From contig OU015490.1 of assembly GCA_907164885.2 (NCBI GenBank), positions 222,006,727 to 222,070,726 of the forward strand: DNA of 64,000 bases, read 5' to 3'. The number at the start of each line of letters is the position of its first letter. Position 1 is the first letter of the stretch. Below are positions 24,681 to 36,129 of this stretch, in pieces. The position numbers and the translations under genes were made by a program. This DNA is from Dolomedes plantarius. Its lineage: Eukaryota > Arthropoda > Arachnida > Araneae > Dolomedidae. Under the pieces are notes generated by a model. The model was not told the origin of the DNA and made no database searches. It worked only from the letters and a program-made list of their open reading frames with translations.

Positions 24681-25372
24681 TTTGTTTGATTTTATCCAGT
24701 AATTGATAGCAGATGTTGAGAACTATTGTTATTGTGCCACAACGAATAAAGTACTGCTATCCCCTTAATTCTTAGATGCGGTAGAATTGCGCTGAATCAC
24801 AAACCTCGATGTCTCTCATGATATTCATCATTCAAGAGTTTTGTGCTTCTGTTTGTAGTATAAAAGGCAAATTTTTAATTCGGTTCTTCCGGCCATCTTC
24901 ATCATCATCATTTTCCACTATGCGTTCACGCCTCTTCAGTCTAGTATTCTGAGTCGACGTAGATAGAGACTATGCGACAAGTCATTTCTTCTACAGGGTA
25001 GTGTCTACTGAACTGCTGGCCAAGCTGAAACTGTTCTTCGCGCAACTAAGACGTTACCGTGTGTAAGTTCATCCTCTTCAATATAGTGCCGAATTAGAAC
25101 CTATTGGTGTGTATCAAATTATATCTTCGTGCTACTAAAATATAGGTATCATATTTGAACTCTTCCTTTGCAACCGAAAAGTACTGAACTTTTTCCGAAC
25201 TACTGAACGTTTCCGAATACAGAACTGTATTCTTTGCTAGTGAAAATGTGGCCGTCTTTGAACTCTCTCTAATTTTGTGGCACAGAAATCGGGACCATCC
25301 TCTTCTAATATATAAATTTTTGCTACAGAATCATGTTACATATTCAGTAATTGCTGCAAGAAACAATGAATA
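24681..25372. other. Unassigned stretch with promoter-like motif
   Basis: A TATA-like box (GTATAAAAGGC, 24859) is followed about 30 bases on by TTCGGTTCTTCCGGCC and CATCATCATCATTTTCC. An AATAAAG motif stands upstream at 24745. These could belong to a decayed LTR. Nothing coding was recognised. Confidence 0.25.
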
Positions 25373-25511
25373 CAATTGAGTCCCGATAATCCGAAATATT
25401 GGGACCATACCATTTTCGGATTAAGGGAAATTATTCTTAAAATATACTTAAATTACATAATAACGTGGGATTACATAAATATTACATATTAGGTGTTTGA
25501 TTACACAGTTT

Positions 25512-25795
25512 GAAGCACGGTGGCGTAGTGGTTAAAAGCGTCAAGCTGCCATCCCCCAAGTCCAGGGTTCAACCCTGTGACTGGGAAAGGTCGACTCAGC
25601 CTTTCATCCCTTCAGTGGGTCGATAAAATGAGGACCAAGCATGCTTGGGAACTAAACTCTAGGGGTCCCACGTCAGGTTGACCACCTGACTGACTTGGTG
25701 TATGGCACCCTAAGCCCAAGGTCACGAAAGCGGAGATGAGTACCGCCGGCCCTGGTCCACATCGGACTGTTGCGTCGTGAGTTTTTAAGTTTTAA
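25512..25795 (+). mobile_element. tRNA-derived SINE, full length
   Basis: The 5' tRNA-like head has a consensus A-box (TGGCGTAGTGG) and B-box (GGGTTCAACCCTG), the internal promoter of RNA polymerase III. A body with GGTCGATAAAATGAGGACCA, GGGAACTAAACTC and CACATCGGACTGTTGCGTCG follows, and the 3' end is short and T-rich. Perfect 13-bp direct repeats GATTACACAGTTT flank it (25499-25511 and 25796-25808). It is inserted in a pogo-like remnant, so it is younger than that element. The truncated copy is at 22340. Mobilisation would depend on a LINE; which one is unknown. Confidence 0.92.
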
Positions 25796-25953
25796 GATTA
25801 CACAGTTTATTTTATAAGGTCTGTCTAAACATTATCAAATCTCGGGACGAAATGGGTGATAAGAGAGCGGAACGGTGCCTAGTACAGTACAGTAGAGTGT
25901 AAGTTCTTCGTTCAGTAGAGTGTAAGATTTTAGACGATCAGTAGATTGTTGAA

Positions 25954-26195
25954 ATGGTTTTGAAAGAACCTTTCAACGTCTTAGACGAGAGTGCAGGTGA
26001 AGCAGACGGTGACAGCGAGCAGAGGGTATCCCACTCTTACGCTGGGACTGCATTTGATGTAGTGCTACGCTACGAAGAGTAACACTCAGCCGCGACCTGT
26101 ACGGACACCATTTTTCTGACGCATTGGCATAATTCGGTTTCAAGTATTCTTCTCTTCGACAAAAAATTAACAGATTTTTTTTTAAAACCAATATA
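25954..26195 (+). pseudogene. pogo-like transposase, C-terminal tail remnant
   Basis: Reads MVLKEPFNVLDESAGEADGD, then SEQRVSHSYAGTAFDVVLRY and a stop, then TIFLTHWHNSVSSILLFD. It matches the minus-strand frame at 59133-59390 (KEPVNVSDESEGEADGDSEQ) at well over half of its positions. In pogo/Tigger elements such acidic tails follow the DDE domain; that domain is absent here, so the family rests on the element ends. Confidence 0.55.
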
Positions 26196-26298
26196 ATTCA
26201 GTAATAACTAGTTCAGTAATAATATATATTACACGGTTCTTCCGGCATAACTTTTTCCCTAAATAATTACTCTAACTAGCAGTCAAGAACTATAGGCC

Positions 26299-26620
26299 TG
26301 TGGCAAAGAAAAACTATTAAATTACATCTAAGAGCTTTATTAACTAACATTAATTAACAACTAATTCAATCCGTGACAAGTTCTATCTCTCAGCTTGCGA
26401 CGCGACCCTCGTCCCGCGGCGGACAGATCTAATCTCTATCTGCTAACTTACTCGTTTGTTTCAAACTCTCCAGAGAGCTTCTAGAATATTTTTATGACGT
26501 TGCACCGAAGATGTGACTGGGGTATGGTTAACCCGTAAATCAGGTTTGATTCTAAATTTCCCCGTTTTTGACATTATTGTGCGTCTTATAATATTAAAAA
26601 CAGTGAAGTTTGATGCCACA
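26299..26620. repeat. Short LTR-like repeat
   Basis: Bounded by TGTGGCA at the left and TGCCACA at the right (7-bp inverted TG...CA termini). A reverse-strand AATAAA (CTTTATTAAC) stands near the left end, and the middle is GC-rich (CCTCGTCCCGCGGCGG). The start resembles the repeat at 13579 (TGTGGCAWAG). No target duplication. Confidence 0.35.
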
Positions 26621-26688
26621 AATTAGATCTACGTTTAAGCCCCTTTAAATTACTTTAACTATTCTTCTCTCTCTAATTAATGCTTAAC

Positions 26689-26704
26689 ACACACACACAC
26701 ACAC

Positions 26705-26746
<42 letters not shown>

Positions 26747-26778
26747 GGGGGAGGGAAGAGAGAGAGAGAGCGAGAAAA
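26689..26778. repeat. Compound microsatellite (CA, TA, GA)
   Basis: (AC)n, then (TA)n, then a G run, then (GA)n in succession. Confidence 0.95.
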
Positions 26779-26899
26779 TGACAAAGAAAATTGAAAGTTT
26801 AATTTTTTTGTTTTCACAGTATTAGCTAAACTGGGTCCGGCCATCTAAAAACTTTTACAAAAAAGGCACATTACAAAAATTTAAGAATAACTAGAGGAG

Positions 26900-27650
26900 T
26901 AAGAAAATACGTTTAAGATACACTGCAAAAAGGGAATGCTGATTTGGGTATATTACAAAATTGGAACTATAACTAGAAGGGGGGTGAAACATTCTTAAGA
27001 TACAAAAACGCGATATTCAAAACAGAAGAATCCACTACCCAGAAACGTTATACCCTGAAACAGCTAGGCGTTCTTATCCGAAGGAGCATTTAGTTTTTAC
27101 AGTAATCTACAGGGGGATAGTCAAAATTGACAAAACGCACTAACCAAAAACTTTACACCCTGAAACAGGCAGCTTTCTTAACCTGATGCAGATTTCGTTT
27201 TACAGTGTACAAAAGTGGGATGCTCAAAACGGACAAACGCACCAAAAAGATTACACCCCGAAACAGGTAGCTTTCTTAGCCTGAAGCAGCATTTCGTTTT
27301 AACCCTTTGAGGGGCGCCGTTTGCACAGTGCAAACGCCTAAATCTAGTCTTTTTTTCACTTTCATTCAATGTATTCCAGTTAAATAAGCAGAAAAATGGT
27401 TAGCACTGAAATCTGTTATCAGTTTAAAGAAGTACAAATATTTTGCAACCTTTATTTGGAAAAAATTTCAAGATTCTTTAAATTAAAAAAAATTGGGAAA
27501 AAATCTCATCCGTGCAAACTGGGGAGTTTGTTGCCCCTAAAAGGGTTAAAGGGTACAAAAGTGAGATGTTTAAAACAGACAAACGCACTAACCAAAAACA
27601 TTACACGCTGAAACAGGTAGCTTTCTGATCCTGAAGCATTTTTTTTTTAT
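26900..27650. repeat. Tandem repeat, about 103-bp unit
   Basis: Successive units can be aligned by CAAAA...CGCAC(T)AACC and ACACCCYGAAACAG: markers stand at 27017, 27121 and 27224, with a further unit after the MITE at 27568. Each unit reads roughly from a CAAAAC/GACAAACGCAC word through TTACACC, GAAACAGGTAGCTTTCTTA, CCTGAAGCAG and TTTCGTTTT to GTACAAAAGTGGGATG. Earlier units (from about 26900) are more diverged. A TTAA-flanked MITE splits one unit. Confidence 0.8.
27303..27545. mobile_element. piggyBac-type MITE
   Basis: A 243-bp element is flanked by TTAA at 27299-27302 and 27546-27549. Its ends are CCCTTTGAGGGGC and (reverse complement) CCCTTTTAGGGGC, one mismatch in 13. Close inside the left end lies the perfect palindrome GTTTGCACAGTGCAAAC, and half of it (GTGCAAAC) recurs near the right end, a plausible transposase-binding site. 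It has no coding capacity. Confidence 0.88.
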
Positions 27651-30505
27651 CACAAACTACTTTGCATAGTATTTTTACCTTTAGATGTAATTCCATAAAT
27701 TTGGTGCCACGAAAACTTTGGGCTCCAAAAGATATCGAACATATTCTGTTATTGTAACAAATGTATTCTTTTTCTATTCTGCGATAATTTTCAGAATTTT
27801 TTTTTAAACTTGTGATGAAAAAAATTTTCAATTTTTTTTTAGACCTTTACTAAAAATGATGTTCTAAATGGAATTCCAAATAGATTTCTCATCCAAATTG
27901 AAAAAAAAACAAACTGTTAAGGCATGCATGGATAAAACATATTATGTAAACTGAACAAACTGGACTAAACAAAATCAAATTTTTCAATACTTTTATCGAG
28001 TTATGCTCAAAGAAACACGTATCAAAAGCACTTCAGGAAAAATATATTGTTGAAATATCTTTATTCCTCAGCGATAGGAAATAAATTTCATTATTGTATA
28101 ACACATTTGTAAATACCAAAAATTTCCTTTGATAAAGGCATCATTATCCAAAAAAAGCTTATATTTCTTATTGTAACCTTTAATTAACAGATATCTGTGA
28201 GAGAAATTTTACTTTGTAATGACGATTCATAATTTTTCATGCTCCATAGAAATTATCTCCAGAATTAAATAACTTTGTCTGAAAGTGATTCATAAATAAT
28301 CTTTTACGTTAAAATTTATTCCTTCATTACTCGAATACTTTGGCAACTATAAAATTCGGAAATAACTAGAAAATATATGACCTCGTAAACTATGCCATTA
28401 AATTCAGAGATTTTTTTTCATTGTTAAGGTTGAATACCTCTAAATAGCTAACCTAATCACATACATTAAAGTTATGGTTCCATAATTTATTCTAAAAATG
28501 CCAAATTGGGAAAGAATTCATTTCAAAGGTGAATTATATTATGTTTTATGATTTTGTTGCTTAGTAGCCTTCCATATAAATGACATTTAGATAGCGACAT
28601 TCACAATTTTAACAATCGAGCATTTAAAAATGTCTTATAATTTTTTGTAAGAGAAAATGATTCCTTAAAATATAGACAACTAAGACTTTTTTTTAAATAA
28701 ATACGCACCTGAAAGAAAATATCTTTACCGTGCTTTCAAACTAACCGTCCCTTAAAAGGAAATTTTAATTGATTCTTTAGAAGTTTAGAAGTTATGTAGC
28801 TTATTTATATGCAGGTTTGAAGCATTTTTGCAAAAAGAGAAACGTAAATTACCTTTTCTGCAAAAGTGCTTCCTTATTTAAAGCATGTATATGTAACTTC
28901 ATTTTAAAACAAAAGCAATTCCAAATTAACTCTATTGTATGTTGCCTTTTAAAGAATGTCTAAAAGCGTTTTTAAAATTCAACAGGTCTGGGTAATCAGT
29001 TATTAAATTCATATATTCTTCTCAGTTCTAAACGTTACGCTAAAATAATACTATTCATCAGAAGGTATTGAATAGAATTATGTTGCCAGCTCCAAAATTT
29101 TTAATTCATCAACAGAATTATTTATCATATTCATTATTATGGAACTGTCTTTTTAATTGTGAATCTCAAAATTATTCATTCCTAGAAGAATATTCCAGAA
29201 GCATTAATTTAATAGGCAAACACTCGTAAGAAATACTGTTTCAATTCTTATAATGTATATCCTATACATTTCTTATAATCTGTAATCACTACACAGATAA
29301 AAGAATTTCTGATTTTGTATCGCATTTTTACTGTAAAATCAAGAGTGTTATTTAAATCGTTCTTCAAGAAAAACAAATTGAAAACCTTATGCTATTGCAA
29401 AAAATAAATAATAGCTAATGAAATTCATTTAGGTCCCTTTTGGTTAGGAGTAATGCTATAAGAGACCGCAATAAATTTGAAGTCGGCTTTTTTTATACTT
29501 TGCCAAACATTTATAGATAAAAATTAATTTTAAATTAAAAATTAGAAGAATAATTACTTCTAAACGAAACTTCATGTGTTTTAAATTACGAATAAAGACC
29601 TCATAAATAACTTCATTAAAAAAACAATAGCATTTTAGAGAGAATCAAACAGCAAATAACCACATTATCATTCCTCAAATAAGATACTTAACTGCAAAAA
29701 TTTCTTTTTAAGATGGTTTTCGAATAAATAAATTAAAAACTTAATGAAAATCATTGCTTATAAGTTCGCAAAAAGCAAATTTATAAAAACGTTCATTACA
29801 TGCTATAACGATCATTTTGTATTAAATATTGTTATCTTCAAAATAACAAAGTGAAATATTAACACACTAATTTTTTTTTAAGTAATTAGACTAAACTACT
29901 TCTTTCCTTTAAATATGTGACGAATAAAAAAACAATCTTATATATCGATAATTAAGCTCTCTAAAGGGAGTAAAATTTGCTTCAACTATTGAATATTTTA
30001 AATTATAATTAAACTTTGATCATTTTTTAAAGTAAAAAGGCTCCTGACTTCCTATACAACTAATTAGAAAATTTATTTTGTTATTCTTTCAAATGAATTC
30101 TCACGCATTTTGGCTTAAAGATTTGTATTTTCTCTTTGAAAATAATTTTCTCTCACGCATAAATGCATTAATTTGGTTTTTACTTTTTTTACACCTGCGT
30201 TAATCAACTTAGTAGTAAGCATGTTAGGTTTTATCTAGTGTTATATAATAAAGCTAAAAGTAACAAAATCCTTAAATGATAAAAAGCTATGAAAATTTAA
30301 TGATATATATTAATGATACGTAAATAAGATACTTACAGAACGGTCTTATTTTCTTTAGAACTAACCATATTTATTGATATAGTAGACGATCATTATTTGA
30401 TTATAATTCTTTAAAGATACTAGGGGAATACAGGAGAAAAGGTTCTAACCACAACTTCACTGTGGGGTAAATTAATTTGTGTAATTTGAATGCCACATTA
30501 TTGTA
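27651..30505. other. AT-rich stretch with one diverged satellite monomer
   Basis: No gene recognised. At about 28250-28420 the order CATAAATAATCTTTTACG, TTTATTCCTTCATTACTCG, TTGGCAACTATAAAATTC, ACTAGAAAATAT parallels the 255-bp repeat of 8.3-11.2 kb, so a single old monomer is likely. Confidence 0.4.
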
Positions 30506-30510
30506 ACATT

Positions 30511-30786
<276 letters not shown>

Positions 30787-31018
30787 TTTCTTCCTTTTTC
30801 TCTTTAGAACTATTAATTTTTTTGAAAAACCCAAACAAGCTTTTTTTAATTAATTATCATTTTCTTAAAATATAAAACACATATGGATAATTAATTTAAG
30901 AGTACCAAGATGCCACAAATTGCCTTCAGGTTTTAACGCTGTATCTCTACTCCATGAAAAGCTTAGCTTTATACATAGTAATGATAATTTACTGCAAAGT
31001 GAAGTGTCATTTGAAAGT

Positions 31019-31254
31019 CTTATTTGAATAGTGGTCCAACTCTACTTTTTTTAAAAATAGAGTTGGCCTCACTTTTATTTTCCTACAAGTCATTTCTATC
31101 TTATTTTTAAACTGGTACAACTCCAGCTTATTTCTGCTGCCAACAGAGGGCATTGCAAATCAGACTTCAGCGGTCATTTCTCAGCACTCATTAGACTTTA
31201 AGGCTCTGTATCTCAAAATTAACAAGAATAGAGTTAGACCACTATTCAAATAAG
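31019..31254. mobile_element. MITE with 26-bp TIRs
   Basis: The left end CTTATTTGAATAGTGGTCCA and the reverse complement of the right end CTTATTTGAATAGTGGTCTA both go on with ACTCTA: one mismatch in 26. Weaker matching extends about 10 bp further out. An inner inverted word (AGAGTTGG / CCAACTCT) lies near the left end. Target duplication and superfamily cannot be read. Confidence 0.6.
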
Positions 31255-31888
31255 GCCTTCATTTATGAGATGCTATTGGGCCAGATAAAACAGTTACACA
31301 AAAGGGAATAATGTATAAATGAAATATAAGTTGCACTAATGAAAAATCATGTAAAAAATTATCTAATGCACACACTTGGACATAAACAAATAAGTGATTT
31401 AGTTTATATTAAGGATGCATATTAAATTTAAATCTCTCATCCATAACATTCCTAATTTTTTGCGTTTATTGTACGAATTAATGTGCATTTAAAATCGTTT
31501 AAAACATTCTACATTATTTATATGGATATCCCATGTGTATCCCATCATTGACTAAAATAAAAGTTTAAAAACTGAATTTTTTCTAATTTTAACTCTGTTA
31601 AAAGTTTGTTCTTGTATTTCTAGTAACATTCTGTAGTGTTTTAAAATGAACCTGTTTCTGTTAATCCAGTGAAAGTCAATTTATAATCATCTAATGAGGA
31701 TGGTTCATATAGTATTTCTTGTATGGACTTTACGAAATGAAATCTCTTAAAAAAACACACAAAGATGTAGCTGAACTGATCTGTCTCACCTTAAGATGTA
31801 ATGAAAGTACTTTACAACACATCTTAAGTACTTTTCAGCTGCATTCAAACACCAACTTTATTTTGGCCAAGTTCAGACTTATTCCATC

Positions 31889-31890
<2 letters not shown>

Positions 31891-31984
<94 letters not shown>

Positions 31985-31991
31985 CATACAT

Positions 31992-32076
<85 letters not shown>

Positions 32077-32092
32077 TACTTATATATATATT
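31891..32092. repeat. (TA)n microsatellite with CATA interruption
   Basis: Two TA tracts separated by ACATACATACATACACATA near 31980-31998. Confidence 0.95.
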
Positions 32093-32334
32093 TTACTGCG
32101 TAAAGGGCTCAAATACAACACACATAGCTCAAAAGATGTAGTCGCAAACCTAGAAGCTCTATCTAAGCTTGTACACATCCATCCTAGTGGCAGACAGATA
32201 CACCAGGTAGGTTGAAATGATTATAAAACAGCCGATATATCCTGACCTTTATCAAATAGCAAAGACTAATTACAAATAATAAGCCAAAACTGCAGTAATT
32301 CCAACTGCAATACAATTATTTACCGATAAAGACA

Positions 32335-32412
32335 CGTTCTTTCATGTTTTGATCTCTTCCACTTACTGGCTGGATTAGGCCGAACGCAAGTTGAGACGCA
32401 GCTTGGTGAGGT
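32335..32412 (-). repeat. Inverted repeat partner of 34908-34985
   Basis: Contains CGCAAGTTGAGACGCAGCTT followed by GGTGAGGTGAGGTGAGG. The reverse complement of 34908-34985 has CGCAAGTTGAGATGCAGCTT followed by GGTGAGGTGA. Similarity continues outwards (TTTCATGTTTTGATC / GTTCATGTTCTGATT). They could be the ends of one 2.6-kb element or two unrelated copies. A minus-strand frame of 121 codons (32316-32681) covers this site and shows no family motif. Confidence 0.45.
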
Positions 32413-33371
32413 GAGGTGAGGTACCTCACCGTGAGATTCTGTGAAACAAAGAAGTGAATGCTACACCGAATGTTCGCACCCAGGGTAAGGTGACACAGTT
32501 TCAGAGCGTCCGTGATCTGCGAAGGTTTGTGCTCGTGCCGCAGTTTGGCAATAGTGACTACGACCTGCGAGTGAAAAGTTGCGTTGAAAGTTAAGTCCAT
32601 GATGGAGGAAAAATTAATATAGGCAGTTCGAGGGAGATCTGTACTATACGATACGTCACATGCTGACCATTTAACAATCAAATTAAAGTTTTTGATTTGG
32701 GAAGAAATAACCCAAGAAATTGGAATGAAATCTGCTAAGTTTTTATAATTTTTTTACTTAATTAAGATTCATTTATTTGAAGTGTACATGGGGAAAAGGT
32801 TGCTTGGAAACGGTGGGGAAACAGTTTCAATGAAAAGTGTTTCTTGAATTAGTTTGCTTACAATGTATTCAATTTGTTCTCATGTAAATTCATCCATTTG
32901 GACTACTGTCGATTTCCGCTGCACCTTTCATTTGTTTTAGATAACATTTTATGTTCAGCAGATTTTCGGCGGAAACAAAACTGCCTTATATGTATGTTTC
33001 TGTATTTTCTATACAGATGTGCGTCATAGTTAGTATAATAAATTACAAGAATTAATTAGTTGAGAAGATGTAGATTTGTAATTAAAAATAAAATGAACAC
33101 GTAATCTTGGACTTTAATTTTAACTTCTACAAATATTTTATAATCATGTACAGTAAAATAATAACATTGCTCCATGTTCCATAGAGACGATTCGACATGA
33201 TGCATATTCTCGGAATAATTTTATTTACTAGGAACTACCAATTAGTTACGTTCCCCTTTAACATGTTTTTTCCGTTCGGAGATAGTATTAAAATTTTTCC
33301 GAAAGAAACTATCTAAACGGAATTTGAAAAGTAACTTTAATTTAAATTAAAATGATTGAGAAAAGAAAAGG

Positions 33372-34030
33372 TGTTATGTAGAAGTGGAATGGTATAATTC
33401 GCCATGGTGTGTGGCCAATAACGAATGTATTATAAAGGATGCAGAGGCAGGGGTAAATAGAGGCTTGTAAACCAATAAAAAAATAGAAGAATAGCTGTCG
33501 GTGTGGCCAGTGATAGCGATCTAAAGTCTAAATTTTACAATATGGATGGTCGTTATTTTATGGCCCACAGTAAAAACGTCAGATGAGAAGGGTCAAAGTT
33601 GTCTTGTAAAATAAAATTATGGTGGGGGAGGTACTTCATAGACTATAGACGGAGGCGACAGAGGCTGTTTAATAAATAACCAATTGGGGCAGGAACCACT
33701 GAAAGAAAAACAGCCCACTGCCCAATGAAAGTGAGGGGCGGGCCAGAATGCCCCCCCTGTAAACGGACAACAGCTCCGCCAAGGACGGAAGGAATTGGAG
33801 AAGAAGGAGATCGATCTCGGACTTGGTTCCTCGGAGTTAGATGATAGAGACTCTCGTCTGCCTCAGAGTCTTGGAGAAGTGCGAATATCCCGCTAAGATG
33901 TTCCTATACTGGAGATGATTCTGGGTCCCTGTCGTCGATGCTACCATCATCGCTTCATACATCAGCTACAGTAAGTGCCTCCCCAATAAACTCTAAAAAT
34001 CATCTTTGACAATATAGTTTGCGTCTGCTT
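33372..34030 (+). repeat. LTR-like repeat, single copy
   Basis: Order of signals on the plus strand: TGTTATGTAG start, CCAAT (GGCCAATAACG), TATA-like ATTATAAAGGATG (33430), purine-rich middle, GC-rich part, and a poly(A) signal CCAATAAACTC (33984) near the end. This is the layout of an LTR (U3-R-U5). There is no partner LTR, coding region or visible target duplication; ends are approximate. Confidence 0.35.
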
Positions 34031-34907
34031 CTGGGTTCTCAATGTTAAAAATGTTAATATGAAAGAGATTATTATATTAATAGCTATGACAATTTAATTT
34101 AAATTTGTGCATTATCAAATAAATGTATGTTTAAGGTCAATGCTTTGTCTACCTTGCTTGTTCCAACCCATGCATGCATCCATTGTTTTAAGATAATTAA
34201 ATAGCCTACATGTTACAACATTAAAAAATAAGAAGCATTAAAAAAAAGTATTATATTTATTAAAAATTATGAAAGTATTATGCTTTAAAGATATTTTTTT
34301 TTCAATTTTAGTTATTATACATTCTCAGCACTTTCCATTCAACACGCAATCTCTCTGCCAAGGAACTGAACCTCCGCGTGAATTAAAGTACTTCGTGAAT
34401 TTTTGACGAATCCAAAAGGCTTGAGATCCATTTCGTGGATTGTTTTGATGCAGTTGACTTAATAGGTACTGTGGCAAAGCCTATTCGGTGATATCACCTC
34501 CAGTTTGCAATACTGCAGAATTTCTCAAATAGTTGTGCAGTACGCAATATGCCTTTACAATTTTTACTACAATGCTTACTTTACATTCACATTTGTTACA
34601 CGGTAATAGTTTATATATTTTTCATTAGAAAATTCGTTCTTGAGAATGAATTCTCCGTGCGTCTTTCTTTTCTTTAGATAATTGCTTTTCGGAAGCTTTT
34701 CACGAAGTAATGTTGAAATTACTTAGTCTCCGAGTTCATCGGAATCAGATTCCGAACTTAGTAATGACTGTATATACATTGTCATCGCGCACATTTTCGT
34801 TTAAACACCCTCACTGGTGTGCAGTTAAGATAAAACTGCCTCCCAACTTTCGCTCTCCCTGCGCGCAGTTGATTGAATCCTGCTTCCCTGCGTCACCCTG
34901 CGTTGCT

Positions 34908-34985
34908 TCACCTCACCAAGCTGCATCTCAACTTGCGCCCGGCCTTAATTGCCTAAATTAGCGAATCAGAACATGAACAGCTCAA
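34908..34985 (+). repeat. Inverted repeat partner of 32335-32412
   Basis: Reverse-complement match described at 32335-32412 (CACCTCACCAAGCTGCATCT followed by CAACTTGCGCCCGGCC here). The open frame 34710-34961 crossing it has no recognised motif. Confidence 0.45.
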
Positions 34986-35062
34986 AATACTACATACACC
35001 AATCTTTGTTTCCAAAGTCTTCTTGGACGCCAATCATTGTTGACGCAAGGTATTAAGTTTAT

Positions 35063-35824
35063 GGGGCAAAGGACCTTGTTCCGCGACGAAATGACTAAAA
35101 ATATGGTATAATTCTAACCACAAAAACTCCACAAAATAATATTGGAAAAAGGAATTTTCTTTCTTTATACATATAAAGTACATATCTTTATGTACGTCAT
35201 ATATAAAAATGGAAATTATAAATCTATAAATAATTTTCAAATTAGCAGATTAGAATTTTATATTATTAACTGCTAATTTGAATTTGCATGCAGCATTACT
35301 TTTAAACTATCAATAGGAAACAGATAAAACTACACTCATGTGTATATTTAATGGCACTCTACATTTTAAAATCAGGAAAATGTGCAATTATGTAACACTT
35401 TTATTATGTGGGAAAAATTATGCAAATATATGTGTTAATGTTTTAAGTTTTCCAATTTTCTGCTCAATTTTTATCTTAAATAACATTAATTACAATTTAT
35501 TTGGTTTTACATTACAGTAACTTATATTTCAAGTGTATTCTGACCATTAATTATTTTTCTGTAAGCATATATCTCAATTTTATAATACGCCCAGCACTTT
35601 ATGGTTTTTCATCACCATTTAATTATATAAAATTCTAAACTGCTAATTTGAAAATTATTTATAGATTTATAATTTCCATTTTTAAATATAACATATTTAA
35701 AGATATGTTCTTTATCTGTATAAAAAAAGAAAATTTCTTTTTCTAATATTATTTAAGTTTTTGTGGTTAGAATTAGACCATATTTTTAGTCATTTGTTCG
35801 AGCTTCAAGGTCCTCTGCCCTTTT
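35063..35824. mobile_element. Foldback element, about 240-bp arms
   Basis: The left arm (35063-35290) and the right arm (35610-35824, reversed) match through AGGACCTTG, AAATGACTAAAAATATGG, TAATTCTAACCACAAAAACT, AATGGAAATTATAAATCTAT and AAATAATTTTCAAATTAGCA. About 320 bp of AT-rich spacer separate them. One more arm of the same family lies at 63592-63840. No coding region. Target duplication not clear. Confidence 0.7.
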
Positions 35825-36072
35825 AAGGGGACACGTGTTAAGGAACTTCAACACGCTTACCTATTGATGTAAACTAACACTCACTTGAAATAAATATCGA
35901 CAAAAGTTGTCTTCTGAATTTTTTTAGCTAAAATCGCCAAAGACGGAATGCAATAATTCAAAAGATAAACCTAAAACAGCCAGCTGTAGCAATATCTGGT
36001 TTGATATCAATTATATCTATAGCAATTGCTGTCTATAACAATATTGATTATAAGATATTATAATAGGTCTCT

Positions 36073-36129
36073 ATAGCAATCTATAGCAATTCTATAGCAA
36101 TTGTCTATAGAATTGCTATAGATTGCTAT
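36073..36129. repeat. Perfect 25-bp hairpin
   Basis: Arms 36073-36097 and 36105-36129 are exact reverse complements around a 7-base loop (CAATTGT). The unit CTATAGCAAT repeats inside the arms and in diverged form across 35980-36190 (CTATAGCAATTG, TATAACAATATTG, CTATAGATATCTATAG). Confidence 0.9.

Larger units (their letters stand above)
25373..26216 (+). mobile_element. pogo/Tigger-like remnant, copy 1
   Basis: After TA (25371-25372) the end reads CAATTGAGTCCCGATAATCC, a variant of the pogo-like terminus seen at 58967 (CAGTGGAGTCCCGATAATCC). The inside matches the reverse complement of 59100-59520 and of the flank at 63420-63470, so it is the same family. The other end has been lost near 26216. 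A tRNA-SINE sits inside it (25512-25795). Confidence 0.75.

Noticed and set aside
25512..25585. tRNA gene
   Set aside because: A- and B-boxes are present, but the sequence continues into a body with target duplications; it is the head of a SINE, not a functional tRNA gene.
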